Source: Mongoliitalea lutea (GTDB lineage Bacteria; Bacteroidota; Bacteroidia; Cytophagales; Cyclobacteriaceae). Taken from it: a stretch of DNA of 64,000 nucleotides. The stretch lies in assembly GCF_014652135.1 (NCBI RefSeq), contig NZ_BMYF01000001.1, forward strand, positions 124,650-188,649. The letters run 5' to 3'. The translations under genes were made by a program, and so were the position numbers. Position 1 is the stretch's first letter; each line of letters starts with the position of its first letter. This document shows positions 17,873 to 25,969 of this stretch, one piece after another. The notes beneath the pieces are model-generated. The model was not told where the DNA came from. It saw nothing but the letters and a program-made list of their open reading frames with translations, and did not search any database.

Positions 17873-19201
17873 TTAATCCAGCTCCTCTCCTATAGCAAAC
17901 TTTACCTGCAACTCCTGAAAGTATAGGGTGTATCTAGCTTGAGCATGGTCAGATTGTGCAGTTACCAATTGTTGGTTAGCCTGGGCTAGGTCAACAAAAT
18001 TACTTAGCCCCAATCGAAAACGCTCTGTGATTGCCAAATGAGCTTCTTTAGCAGCTTCTAATTGGATGGTGGTGGCTTCCATGCGCTTGACAGCAGCTTT
18101 TAAGCCTTGATAGGCCAATTTGACTTCCTGCGAAATCACCCGCTCGATGGCATGTAGATCAAGTTGCTGATTCTTCAAATTCACCTTTGAGCGTGTCACA
18201 TGTAAGCGGTTGTCAAAATTTGTGAATATGGGTATAGACAAATTCAACCCAAACGAGCGCTGAGGAAAAATAGTGAAAAACTGATTACTGAAGGTGCGCT
18301 CATCCAAACTTGTAAAGAAGGTACTGTAATTGAAAAAGGCATTGAGTTGAGGATAAAATTCAGCTCTGGAAACTGCCAGCATGCGTTGCTGAGCTTCTAC
18401 TAACTTATGTTGTTGCTGTAAATCTCTCCTGCCAAGCCTAGCCTCTTGATACAAGTCCTCCAAAGGAAGACTTAGCCATTGCTGTTCATAAACCTCCAAA
18501 TTGATTGGTGCTAATACTGGAATAACCTCCTTGTCCAATTGAAGGATTTCAGCCATTAGCCATCTATCGCGTTCCCACTGCAATTCGGCATCTACGAGTA
18601 CTGCTTGAAGTCTGGCAACCTCTGATTGCTGGTTGTAGAGATCTGCTATCGTCCGCAAGCCTGCATCCAAAAAACCTTGTATCTGCTCCAACTGTGCTTG
18701 CTGAATGGCCAAATTTTCTTTAGAGATTTTCACTAATTCCTCACTGAGTAATGTTTGCAAATACTGTTGAGCAACGGAATTGAATACCTCTTGTCTACCC
18801 CTTTCCAATCCCAGTAATCCTGCCTCTTCAAAATTCCTGGTGGCTTTGCTTAATTGATGCTGACGAAATCCGTTAAAGACAGGAGCCGAGGCATTGAGCC
18901 CTCCCGTGACAATAGAGTTAATTTCATTGGTGACAATGAGTTCCCCTTCTACCTGTTGAAATTGTTGACCAACTTGTCTAAACGCTGCACTATTGGCTGT
19001 CAATCTTGGAAGATAGCCCAATTGGGCATTCAATCGTTCCATCCGGAGGACATCTTGTTGATTTTGGAGTTTTTGAAAATCTATTTGTTTGGTTAGCGCG
19101 ATGGCTACAGCCTCCTCAAATGTCAACGAAACCTCTTGCTGAGCAATTGCAACTGAACACCATCCGAAAAACAAGATTAAAATCAATATATATCGTCTCA
19201 T
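17873..19201 (-). CDS. TolC-family outer membrane efflux protein
   Basis: 442 residues with a signal peptide (ILILILFFGWCSVAIAQ), then two OEP repeats of long helices and short strands: SLTFEEAVAIALTKQIDFQKLQNQ opens the first, DLYQEARLGRRDLQQQHKLVEAQQRML the second. Forms the outer membrane exit duct of a tripartite pump or export machine. Its ATG overlaps the stop of the ABC ATPase by 4 bp (ATGA), so the two are translationally coupled. It is likely driven by the sigma-54 promoter at 19902-19916. Confidence 0.9.
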   Translation of the reverse strand: MRRYILILILFFGWCSVAIAQQEVSLTFEEAVAIALTKQIDFQKLQNQQDVLRMERLNAQLGYLPRLTANSAAFRQVGQQFQQVEGELIVTNEINSIVTGGLNASAPVFNGFRQHQLSKATRNFEEAGLLGLERGRQEVFNSVAQQYLQTLLSEELVKISKENLAIQQAQLEQIQGFLDAGLRTIADLYNQQSEVARLQAVLVDAELQWERDRWLMAEILQLDKEVIPVLAPINLEVYEQQWLSLPLEDLYQEARLGRRDLQQQHKLVEAQQRMLAVSRAEFYPQLNAFFNYSTFFTSLDERTFSNQFFTIFPQRSFGLNLSIPIFTNFDNRLHVTRSKVNLKNQQLDLHAIERVISQEVKLAYQGLKAAVKRMEATTIQLEAAKEAHLAITERFRLGLSNFVDLAQANQQLVTAQSDHAQARYTLYFQELQVKFAIGEELD

Positions 19202-19872
19202 AAGGCTAGTTGCTTTTCAATTCGTCCATCGACCATTTCCACCAATCGGTTGCCATAATCTGCATTTTCCCTCGCATGGGTCGCTTGAATGATGGTGGTA
19301 CCTTCGTTGTTCAATTCACGGAAAACCTCCATAATTTCTTTGGCTTGGGTAGAATGGAGATTCCCCGTAGGTTCATCCGCTAGCAGTACGCGTGGTTTAC
19401 CTGCTATGGCCCGTGCTATTCCTACCATCTGTTGCTGTCCTCCAGATAGCTGCTCTGGAAATAAGTCTTTTTTAGCCACCATCTGAAAGCGATCCAATAA
19501 TTCCGCAATGATGCTTTTGCGCTCGGCAGTTCCCACATTTCTGTAGAGAAGCGGTGTTTCAATATTTTCAAAAACAGTCAGCTCATCGATCAGATGATAC
19601 GCTTGAAAAATGTGGCCAAACTCCGACTTGTGAAGTGCCGACTTCTGCTTGCTCTTCATCGTTTGGATAAGTTGATTTTCAAAAAGATATTCCCCTTCAA
19701 AGTCTTCATCTAAGAGTCCAATAATATTCAGCAGACTAGATTTCCCAGCCCCTGAAGGTCCCATAAGCGTGACAAAATCACCAGAAGAAATGGTAAGGTT
19801 GATGCCTTTCAAAATGAAAGACCGTTGAAATCTTCCTTCTATAAATTTGTCTATGTTACTTAGCTGTATCAT
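19198..19872 (-). CDS. ABC transporter ATP-binding protein (LolD/MacB family)
   Basis: 224 residues, a complete MacB/LolD-type ATPase: Walker A GPSGAGKSS, Q-loop region [26 protein letters not shown], signature LSGGQQQ, Walker B VLLADEPTG, and H-loop ATHARENADYG. It should power the FtsX-type permease encoded just upstream (20351-22762) and work with the TolC protein downstream. A sigma-54-like promoter and an activator dyad lie 30-135 bp upstream. Confidence 0.92.
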   Translation of the reverse strand: MIQLSNIDKFIEGRFQRSFILKGINLTISSGDFVTLMGPSGAGKSSLLNIIGLLDEDFEGEYLFENQLIQTMKSKQKSALHKSEFGHIFQAYHLIDELTVFENIETPLLYRNVGTAERKSIIAELLDRFQMVAKKDLFPEQLSGGQQQMVGIARAIAGKPRVLLADEPTGNLHSTQAKEIMEVFRELNNEGTTIIQATHARENADYGNRLVEMVDGRIEKQLAL

Positions 19873-19901
19873 TCTATTTTAAATTGTCTCCACTCCTACC
19901 T

Positions 19902-19916
19902 TCCATTCCTATGCCA
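19902..19916 (-). promoter_or_regulatory. Sigma-54-like promoter A (ATPase-tolC)
   Basis: On the minus strand TGGCAT-N5-TGGA puts GG at 19915-19914 and G at 19903, the 12-bp spacing of -24/-12 elements. The usual C of the -12 GC is A here. Predicted start near 19890, about 18 nt before the ATPase ATG. Confidence 0.6.
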
Positions 19917-19917
19917 T

Positions 19918-19954
19918 AAAAAAGGCTCCAAAATATCGAATTTGAGGCCTTTTT
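19918..19954 (-). terminator. Intrinsic terminator for the FtsX permease transcript
   Basis: AAAAAGGC (19919-19926) pairs with GCCTTTTT (19947-19954). On the minus strand the stem ends in six Ts. It lies about 400 bp beyond the permease stop and immediately upstream of promoter A, which insulates the two units. Confidence 0.65.
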
Positions 19955-19983
19955 GATTGATTTTTGGTAATTTGATTCGAACA

Positions 19984-20007
19984 ACTTCGTCCGCCTACGG
20001 ACAAAAA
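19984..20007. promoter_or_regulatory. Activator-binding dyad A (UAS)
   Basis: ACTTCGTCCG-CCTA-CGGACAAAAA, one of four similar dyads with consensus CTTTTGTCCG-N4-CGGACAAAAG. Its centre is 81 bp upstream of the -24 GG of promoter A. The likely binder is the NtrC-type regulator at 33696-35084. Confidence 0.65.
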
Positions 20008-20072
20008 AAAGTTATGTGAAATAATATTTGAAAATCTCAGATCTTCATCTCTAATTCTAAATTCCCAAACCA

Positions 20073-20192
20073 GATCCCAAAGGGATCATATGTTTATAGA
20101 ATCCATCCGTCTTCGGAGATGTGCGACCCCGTAGGGTGTCGTATGGCAACTAGGAACACAAATTACTATAAACATGTGACCTCTTCGAGGTC
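20073..20192. repeat. Structured 120-bp element of nested inverted repeats
   Basis: GATCCC-AAA-GGGATC (20073-20087), then ATGTTTATAG (20090-20099), a central imperfect dyad CGACCCC...GGGTGTCG (20124-20141), CTATAAACAT (20166-20175, exact complement of 20090-20099) and GACCTC-TTC-GAGGTC (20178-20192). The symmetry suggests a dispersed intergenic repeat or a structured RNA. Confidence 0.6.
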
Positions 20193-20350
20193 TGAAATTA
20201 TAGAGTCTAATTTCACCATGGGTTTAAAAACATGATTAATCGATTGACCGTCGTAACGAGACATGTATCTGCATATTTTTCCGCGCTTTCTGTGCATTCT
20301 GCGCGCTTTCTTTCTTCTGTCATTCATCCCTCATCCTTCATCCTTCCCTA

Positions 20351-22762
20351 TCACTCACTCTTCAACACCTTCGCTGGATTAGTTTTAGCAATTCCCATGG
20401 AGTGGATCAAGACAACTCCCAATGCCAAAACCAAGACGGCTATCCCAACAATTAAAAAAATATGATATGGCATGGAGATTCGGTAGGCAAAATCCTGTAG
20501 CCATTGATTACTGAAGTAGTATGCTGGGACGATGGCTAGACAGGTCGCTGTAGCGATCAAGGCAATATACTGTTTACTGATCAGCATTAGGATACTGCCT
20601 ATACTTGCCCCCAACACTTTCCGAATGCTTACCTCTTTGGTTCGCTGCTCAATGGTGAAGGAGGAAAGCCCAAATAAGCCAAGAATTGAAATCAAAATTG
20701 CAATACCGGAAGCAAAGGTTAAAATGCCCTGAATCTGCTCGTCTGCTTGATAGAAGCCTTTGACCACCTCGTCGATAAATTCAAACTCCCCTGTTTCGTA
20801 AGGATACACTTCTTTGACTAGGGCCTGAAGTTGCTGCTTGGCTATGGCTAGGTTTTGATTCGGTTGAATTTTTACAGTTAACAGGTAATAATAATCCGGC
20901 TGATAAATCACGACCATGGGAAGAATCTCTTCCCGAAGATTTCTGGCATTGAAGTTATTCAATACCCCTACGATCTTCCTTGGCTCTGCTCCAGTTCGGA
21001 GCTGTCTTCCTATGGCCTCCGAAGGATCAGAAATACCAACTTTTTGCAAAAATCTTTCATTGACCAAAATCTCATCTTTTTGGTTACTCGCTTTTCTTCC
21101 GGCAAGTAACCTTAGTCCATTGGCCTCAACGAATGCCGAATCCACATTCATCATGTGAACATACAGGGTTTGCTCAACAGTATCTGTCTTAAAATAGGCA
21201 TCGGAAGTCCAGAGACTATTGGAGGAAACCAGCGCATTGCTCAGACTGGCCGAAGCCACATAGCTTTCTTGCTGCATACGGTAGGCCAATTGCTGCTTGG
21301 TTTCGGGAGAACCCATAAATGGCAACTGGGTATACATTACGGCATCTTTTTCAAAGCCTAAAGGCTGGGAACTGATGTATTGCATTTGCGAGCGCAATAC
21401 CAACACCATGCATATGAATGCAATCGAAGCTGTAAATTGAATCACGGTCAAATTTTTACGTAAAAAGGGTCCAAAGCCTCTGTTAGAGGACGCCTGGACT
21501 TCCCCTTTGAGCGCCCGCTGGGGTTGATAGGTTGACAAAACAAAAGATGGATACAAGCCTGACAAAAGGGTGATCACTACCACAATCCCCAACAAAAAGC
21601 CAATTGAGCTCCATTGGTAAGGATCAAAAGTGAAGGTTTCTGGTAAATAGGATGAAAAGAACTGATAGGTCAAGTTAGAGAAGAGCAAGCCTACCAAGGA
21701 GGAAAGTAATACAAGCAGGAAGGTTTCGCTCAAAAACTGGAAAATCAGTTGCTTTCTATCTGAACCCAGGGATTTACGAATGCCTACTTCCTTGGATCGA
21801 CGAATGGCAAGAGCAGTCTCCAAATTGATAAAATTGAGGCAGGCAAGTAGCAAAATAATCAGCCCAATGTACACCAATCCATTCAGCAAATCCTTTGAAA
21901 CTACCGTATCATCATAATTCTCGGTAAAATGCATTTCCTTTAAAGCCCTAGCTTCATAGCGAGAATCATCATTTTCTGTGTCTACATATTTGCCAGCCAA
22001 CAACTTCAATCCTTCATTTAATTCATCCTTTGAAACCCCTTCTCTCACTTTGACAAAGAGTTGGTTGGAGGAATTGAGGTTAGTCCAGCTGTGGAGGCCG
22101 TACCATTCATTTTTATCTGCATGCGCTATGCTGCTGAAAGAGATAAAATCAGTAAAAATAAAATCCGTGGGCTTTTCGAAATCCTTCACCACTCCTGTAA
22201 CGTAGGCGACAATGGAGTCTCCAGCATCTATCCATAGCATTTCCTTGCCCAGCACATCGATGGCTTGGTAGCCCGGAAAATAGCTAGCCATGCTAGATGC
22301 TGTGATCACACATTGATTGGGGGTGGTTAAGGCAGTGGCGGGATTACCAGCCAACCATTCCCTAGGGAAGACTTCAAAAAAACCTGGATCCGCAAAAGCC
22401 ACCCGATTGGATTTTCCAATAAAGCGCTGCTGCTCCGGTACAATGACGGTGGTTTCGTACAGCGCATACAGTCTGGCTTTGGCTTCGATACTAGAGAGTT
22501 CCTCGTCAATAACCTCTCCCAATGGACCTGAAGAACCCGCGGATTCAAACTTTTCGCCTGGTTGCCACTCAGAAACTGAGTGTATTCGATATATCCGATC
22601 GCCATTTGGATGAAAGGTATCAAAACTATAGGCATGAAGCACTACCTGAAAAATCAGCAAACAAATCCCAATTCCGAGGGATAATCCCAAGACATGAATC
22701 AATGTTCGCACCTTATTGCGAAGGATGGTCCGAAAAGCGATGGTAATGTAGTTTTTGATCAT
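20351..22762 (-). CDS. ABC transporter permease, FtsX/MacB family
   Basis: 803 residues from the ATG at 22762. The upstream ATG at 22807 would lie above the predicted transcription start near 22780, so it is rejected. The N terminus MIKNYITIAFRTILRNKVRTLIHVLGLSLGIG is typical of Bacteroidota FtsX permeases. A periplasmic MacB_PCD domain follows, then two FtsX blocks of TM segments, each opening with a motif like RRSKEVGIRKSLGS and EQRTKEVSIRKVLGAS. It pairs with the ATPase at 19198-19872, probably as a mechanotransmission type exporter with an outer membrane duct. Confidence 0.9.
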   Translation of the reverse strand: MIKNYITIAFRTILRNKVRTLIHVLGLSLGIGICLLIFQVVLHAYSFDTFHPNGDRIYRIHSVSEWQPGEKFESAGSSGPLGEVIDEELSSIEAKARLYALYETTVIVPEQQRFIGKSNRVAFADPGFFEVFPREWLAGNPATALTTPNQCVITASSMASYFPGYQAIDVLGKEMLWIDAGDSIVAYVTGVVKDFEKPTDFIFTDFISFSSIAHADKNEWYGLHSWTNLNSSNQLFVKVREGVSKDELNEGLKLLAGKYVDTENDDSRYEARALKEMHFTENYDDTVVSKDLLNGLVYIGLIILLLACLNFINLETALAIRRSKEVGIRKSLGSDRKQLIFQFLSETFLLVLLSSLVGLLFSNLTYQFFSSYLPETFTFDPYQWSSIGFLLGIVVVITLLSGLYPSFVLSTYQPQRALKGEVQASSNRGFGPFLRKNLTVIQFTASIAFICMVLVLRSQMQYISSQPLGFEKDAVMYTQLPFMGSPETKQQLAYRMQQESYVASASLSNALVSSNSLWTSDAYFKTDTVEQTLYVHMMNVDSAFVEANGLRLLAGRKASNQKDEILVNERFLQKVGISDPSEAIGRQLRTGAEPRKIVGVLNNFNARNLREEILPMVVIYQPDYYYLLTVKIQPNQNLAIAKQQLQALVKEVYPYETGEFEFIDEVVKGFYQADEQIQGILTFASGIAILISILGLFGLSSFTIEQRTKEVSIRKVLGASIGSILMLISKQYIALIATATCLAIVPAYYFSNQWLQDFAYRISMPYHIFLIVGIAVLVLALGVVLIHSMGIAKTNPAKVLKSE

Positions 22763-22791
22763 GGCAGCTAAGAAATGAAAATTACACAGTA

Positions 22792-22806
22792 TCAGCTGAA
22801 TTGCCA
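22792..22806 (-). promoter_or_regulatory. Sigma-54-like promoter B (FtsX permease)
   Basis: On the minus strand TTGGCAATTCAGCTGA: GG at 22805-22804 and G at 22793, 12-bp spacing. The -12 GC reads GA. Predicted start near 22780, about 18 nt before the permease ATG. Confidence 0.6.
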
Positions 22807-22883
22807 AGTTCGTACCAATTAAAAAACGGCTTCTATGGCCCTATTGAAGGCTTTTTGAATTCCCTGAGGAAATCTAGCGAACA

Positions 22884-22907
22884 CTTTTGACCGCTGTCGG
22901 ACGAAGA
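22884..22907. promoter_or_regulatory. Activator-binding dyad B (UAS)
   Basis: CTTTTGACCG-CTGT-CGGACGAAGA. The centre is 91 bp upstream of the -24 GG of promoter B, one helical turn further than the other three sites. Confidence 0.65.
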
Positions 22908-22952
22908 CGCTTAAGGTCATATATCAAGCTTTAAAAAATTAGCAATTTCAAC

Positions 22953-23078
22953 TCACCCCTTGCATATAGCTTTTGACAAAAATCCATTTCCCAAATATTT
23001 GTGTACTTCCATAGCACAGCCAATTATTTTACCTGTTAACTCAGAGTGCTTATATTTTTCGTCAATCATAGTTTTCAT
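22953..23078 (-). pseudogene. GxxExxY-family protein, N-terminal fragment (41 codons)
   Basis: The minus strand reads MKTMIDEKYKHSELTGKIIG, then CAMEVHKYLGNGFL, which is the start of GxxExxY proteins (normally about 120-130 residues). After that the sequence departs from the family and stops at 22953. The fragment lies just beyond the RhuM gene, with no room for the missing part. It is a broken gene at the left edge of the island. Confidence 0.65.
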
Positions 23079-23100
23079 TCCATCATTTGAAAATCATAGT

Positions 23101-24111
23101 TCAAGACTTCTTCAACTTTTTAATATCTTCCTCTATCTCTTTTAAACTTTGTTCTTTCTCAATCGCTTTTTGGGAAATCTTATATTTTTCAAATTCATCC
23201 GTTGATTTTTTTAAAGCCATCTCATGGCTGATTTTTCCCGCATGTGTTAATAACTCCCTGCCATTCAACTGCAATATACTATCCAACCGTTGAATCCAAT
23301 CTTTCATATACATGGGCGTTTGCTGCTGGGCCATGGTTTCAGCAAAAGCCAAATATTGTTCCACCAACAAGCCTAAAAGCTTCATTTCATCTTCATTTAA
23401 GTAATTTTTGGCAATGCTTACCTCTGATTTTTTGATAGAAGTTGTGCCTTTCTTGTCGTAAGATTGCATACCCAACAGGGGAAGATTAGCATCAACTCTA
23501 CGATAGACCAGTTCGGCTGCTGTTTGCTGACTGATGGCCCAAAGGAGTTTATTTTGTACAATTTTGAAAAATTCAATGGTCTTCTCATCCGTTGGATCGT
23601 AGTCAATGCTTGTGGTGTAGATGTCTTTGATTTTTTGATAGAAAAAACGCTCCGATAGTCGTATTTCCCGAATGCGTTCCTGCAATTCGTTGAAATAATT
23701 CATTGAACTGCCACTCTTAAAACGGTCGTCATTGAGCGTAAAGCCTTTGATGATGTATTCCTTGAGTCGTTGGGTAGCCCAAATGCGGAATTGTGTACCT
23801 TGTTGTGATTTGACTCTGTAGCCAACTGAAATGATAACGTCTAAATTAAAGTGGTCAAGTTCTCGCTCCACCTTTCGAGTGCCTTCGGTTTGAACTGTCC
23901 GGAATTTCCGGACAGTTGAAATTTTCTCCAATTCACCCTCACTGTAGATATTGCTGATATGCTCGCTGATGGTGCGCTTGTCCTTGCCAAATAATTGCCC
24001 CATTTGCGCCTGCGTAAGCCAAACGGTTTCTTCTTGCAAGCGAACATCTATTTTGATGTTACCGTCCTGGTTCTGGTATATGAGGATATCGCTAGTCATA
24101 CAATGTTCCAT
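23101..24111 (-). CDS. RhuM-family protein
   Basis: 336 residues (332 if the ATG at 24099 is used). The N-terminal domain IYQNQDGNIKIDVRLQEETVWLTQAQMGQLFGKDKRTISEHI is a wHTH-like segment shared by RhuM proteins, and the stretch LDVIISVGYRVKSQQGTQFRIWATQRLKEYI is the family's signature. The C-terminal 60 residues are a charged coiled coil. RhuM was named from a Salmonella pathogenicity island but is common beside type I restriction genes in Bacteroidota. The molecular function is unknown; a DNA-binding or accessory role is inferred. Confidence 0.85.
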   Translation of the reverse strand: MEHCMTSDILIYQNQDGNIKIDVRLQEETVWLTQAQMGQLFGKDKRTISEHISNIYSEGELEKISTVRKFRTVQTEGTRKVERELDHFNLDVIISVGYRVKSQQGTQFRIWATQRLKEYIIKGFTLNDDRFKSGSSMNYFNELQERIREIRLSERFFYQKIKDIYTTSIDYDPTDEKTIEFFKIVQNKLLWAISQQTAAELVYRRVDANLPLLGMQSYDKKGTTSIKKSEVSIAKNYLNEDEMKLLGLLVEQYLAFAETMAQQQTPMYMKDWIQRLDSILQLNGRELLTHAGKISHEMALKKSTDEFEKYKISQKAIEKEQSLKEIEEDIKKLKKS

Positions 24112-24200
24112 TTTAAGGTGTTAGCTAATACTTTTGCTGCACCGGTTAGTTTTTATTTGGTTATTGTCGAAAGGTATTTTACAATTTGTATATTTTTCTT

Positions 24201-24443
24201 TCATTTTCTTGTTTGAAGTGCTAACGTGATTTTTTCTCCATTTCTTGAAGTTACAGGACCATAAGCAAACTGATTTCTCTCGATTATCCTGTAAGTGGAC
24301 ATATCCGTTCCAATGGTATGGGCAATAGAAGGGACAAATTTCTTCTGAATACTTAAACCCACCAAAGGCAAGTCCTCCAAATCACTGTTTCGTCCTGAGA
24401 CTGGTTGAGTGTAATTCCCAAGTGGTTTATAGTTCTGGCTCAT
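24201..24443 (-). pseudogene. hsdS: Type I restriction specificity subunit HsdS, N-terminal fragment (80 codons)
   Basis: The protein begins like the first target-recognition domain of HsdS: YKPLGNYTQPV, then LPLVGLSIQKKFVPSIAHTIG and IIERNQFAYGPVTSRNGEKI, all typical of Bacteroidota HsdS. It stops after 80 residues, whereas HsdS is normally about 380-450. The second domain and conserved helices are absent. The ATG overlaps the stop of the ORF6N gene (ATGA). It is a remnant and cannot make a working specificity subunit. Confidence 0.8.
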
Positions 24444-25360
24444 ATCTTGCTGATTAAGTTTTTAAGTAACGTTTTATCCTCAATCACCGAAAAGGCGAAG
24501 CATTTCTTGCCCAAATCTTTTAATGAAGCTCCAATACGATACAGCTCCTTATGGTCTATGATTAAAAATCGGTCGTGAAAGTCTTGGCTGTGTTTTATTT
24601 CTAATTTCCCATATTGGGCATTGAACTTTTCTATATCCAAAGCTTTGATGGGTGTGCTTTTTGGGGTTATAATGGTAACACCAACGTTATTTGATTTTTC
24701 GGATAACATTTCCAAAATGCTTATGTCTATGTAATTATCTATAATAATAAGTGAGGATTGTGCTTTTTTAATCAGGTCAATCACAAAACTATAAGCATCA
24801 AATATTTGTCCTTTAAAAAAGATATCTTGTTTAATGGCAGGCTTCCCTTGTTCCAAAGCAGTAAAGATTTTCTCAAAATGTTGGTCGTTCAGTTGCAGTT
24901 TGGTTTCTATGCTTTCTACACGTTGCAATAACCCTGTATGATGAGCCAATACTTTTCTCATTTCTACAAAGGCATTCATAATTTGTATGCTGACCATTAT
25001 GGCTTTTTCACTTCTCAATACAGCTGAGAGCATGGCAACACCTTGCTCTGTAAAAGCATAGGGCAAATATTTTAAGTTTTTTCCTTGTTGAGTTCCTGAA
25101 ATTTTCAAGGTCACAAATTGTGATTTTGAATTAGAAGTCACAAATTGTGACCTCAAGTCTTCAATCTCATTTTCGGTTAACTGAAATCTAAATTTTTCCG
25201 GAAACCGATTAATATTTCTTTTTACCGCTTGATTTAATATTCGCGTTTCAACTTGATACATTTCTGCCAAATCCCGGTCAAACATCACCTGAACACCACG
25301 AATGATAAATATTAAATCCTCAACTTTGATTAATTCATATCTAACTAGTTCTGTACCCAT
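24440..25360 (-). CDS. ORF6N-domain protein with C-terminal PLD-like region
   Basis: 306 residues. Residues 10-100 are an ORF6N DNA-binding domain (LIFIIRGVQVMFDRDLAEMYQVETRILNQAVKRN, read here in parts; RFPEKFRFQLTENE; YLPYAFTEQGVAMLSAVLRS). A helical linker follows. The C-terminal half (about 185-306) includes SLIIIDNYID and FHDRFLIIDHKELYRIGAS. HxR-x4-D resembles the phospholipase-D/nuclease motif with Lys replaced by Arg. Such proteins sit between hsdM and hsdS in many Bacteroidota type I loci. The gene contains two copies of a GTCACAA-type palindrome and has a third just upstream. Confidence 0.85.
   Translation of the reverse strand: MGTELVRYELIKVEDLIFIIRGVQVMFDRDLAEMYQVETRILNQAVKRNINRFPEKFRFQLTENEIEDLRSQFVTSNSKSQFVTLKISGTQQGKNLKYLPYAFTEQGVAMLSAVLRSEKAIMVSIQIMNAFVEMRKVLAHHTGLLQRVESIETKLQLNDQHFEKIFTALEQGKPAIKQDIFFKGQIFDAYSFVIDLIKKAQSSLIIIDNYIDISILEMLSEKSNNVGVTIITPKSTPIKALDIEKFNAQYGKLEIKHSQDFHDRFLIIDHKELYRIGASLKDLGKKCFAFSVIEDKTLLKNLISKI
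25111..25123. repeat. Palindrome inside the ORF6N gene (copy 1)
   Basis: TCACAA-A-TTGTGA. Encodes part of the SQFVT repeat of the ORF6N protein. Confidence 0.7.
25137..25151. repeat. Palindrome inside the ORF6N gene (copy 2)
   Basis: GTCACAA-A-TTGTGAC, 26 bp from copy 1. Encodes the other SQFVT repeat. Confidence 0.75.
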
Positions 25361-25382
25361 AAACTAATAAAATTTTAAAACC

Positions 25383-25399
25383 GGTCGCAATTTGCGACC
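25383..25399. promoter_or_regulatory. Operator-like palindrome upstream of the ORF6N gene
   Basis: GGTCGCAA-T-TTGCGACC, a perfect 8-bp-arm dyad 23 bp upstream of the ATG at 25360. It shares the pattern GTCRCAA-W-TTGYGAC with the two intragenic palindromes, which suggests one DNA-binding protein for all three, perhaps the ORF6N protein itself. Confidence 0.55.
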
Positions 25400-25887
25400 A
25401 GTTCATTTTTCTTGGTATCCGATAAATGAAATCTGAAATGCGCAGGAAATCTTATACTGTTTCTTTTTACTTGTTCGTTCAGTCTTTTTGGCTACTTCAT
25501 TAACAAGTATCTTCAATCGATTTTTCTTTTTTCTGTCTTTTGGCCATTGATACTGTATTCTGTCTTTGTGTATTTCAAAATTCATTTACGCAGTCAACAT
25601 TAGCAAAAAGCTCATTCGCTTGATGTACGATTGCTTAGTTCTCCGAGCCTTGAAGTAAGCCCTTCATCTAACAGGACAAGCTATAAAAAAAAGCCCTACC
25701 CTTTCCTTCATTCAACGCTTTTCCAACAATTCTAAAAATAATGAATTTAGTTGTAATGGAGCATTTAGCGTAAAAAGATTTTCATATTTTTCCTATCCTA
25801 CTCTGAAATCGCCCCATCAACAAACAAAAAAACACACTGATCAGGGTATTAGTTTGCATCAGGGCAAATGGAATTCGCTGGTGATAA

Positions 25888-25904
25888 AGCCATCCTCGTG
25901 CCAA
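25888..25904 (-). promoter_or_regulatory. Sigma-54 promoter C, orphan
   Basis: On the minus strand TTGGCACGAGGATGGCT, a near-perfect match to TTGGCACG-N4-TTGCT. GG at 25902-25901 and GC at 25890-25889 have the exact 12-bp spacing. It is the best -24/-12 match in the window. Transcription from about 25877 would run into the island; only a 25-codon ORF (ATG near 25859) follows. Confidence 0.72.
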
Positions 25905-25969
25905 GCTAAAAACAGCCAAAATGAAGAAATTTGAGGCATTTGTCTCCGAAAACAAAAACAAAACGTACA

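Larger units (their letters stand above)
19873..20350. other. 478-bp intergenic region: promoter A, activator site A, terminator and a structured repeat
   Basis: From left to right it holds the sigma-54-like promoter for the ATPase-tolC pair, the terminator for the permease transcript, activator dyad A, and a 120-bp element of nested inverted repeats. It ends in a C/T-rich low-complexity stretch next to the permease stop. No coding sequence was seen. Confidence 0.7.
22763..23100. other. 338-bp region: promoter B, activator site B and a gene fragment
   Basis: Holds the sigma-54-like promoter and activator dyad for the permease gene, then, from about 22950, the debris of the mobile island (GxxExxY fragment). 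The join between the efflux locus and the island must lie between 22907 and about 22953. Confidence 0.7.

Noticed and set aside
22763-22807. Start of the FtsX permease at 22807
   Set aside because: The promoter match ends near 22780, so the extra 15 residues would not be transcribed; homologues start at MIKNYxxIAxR.
25403-25585. 60-codon ORF upstream of the ORF6N gene
   Set aside because: Lys/Arg-rich but unlike any family I know, and in a decaying region. It may be a fragment, but I cannot support it as a gene.
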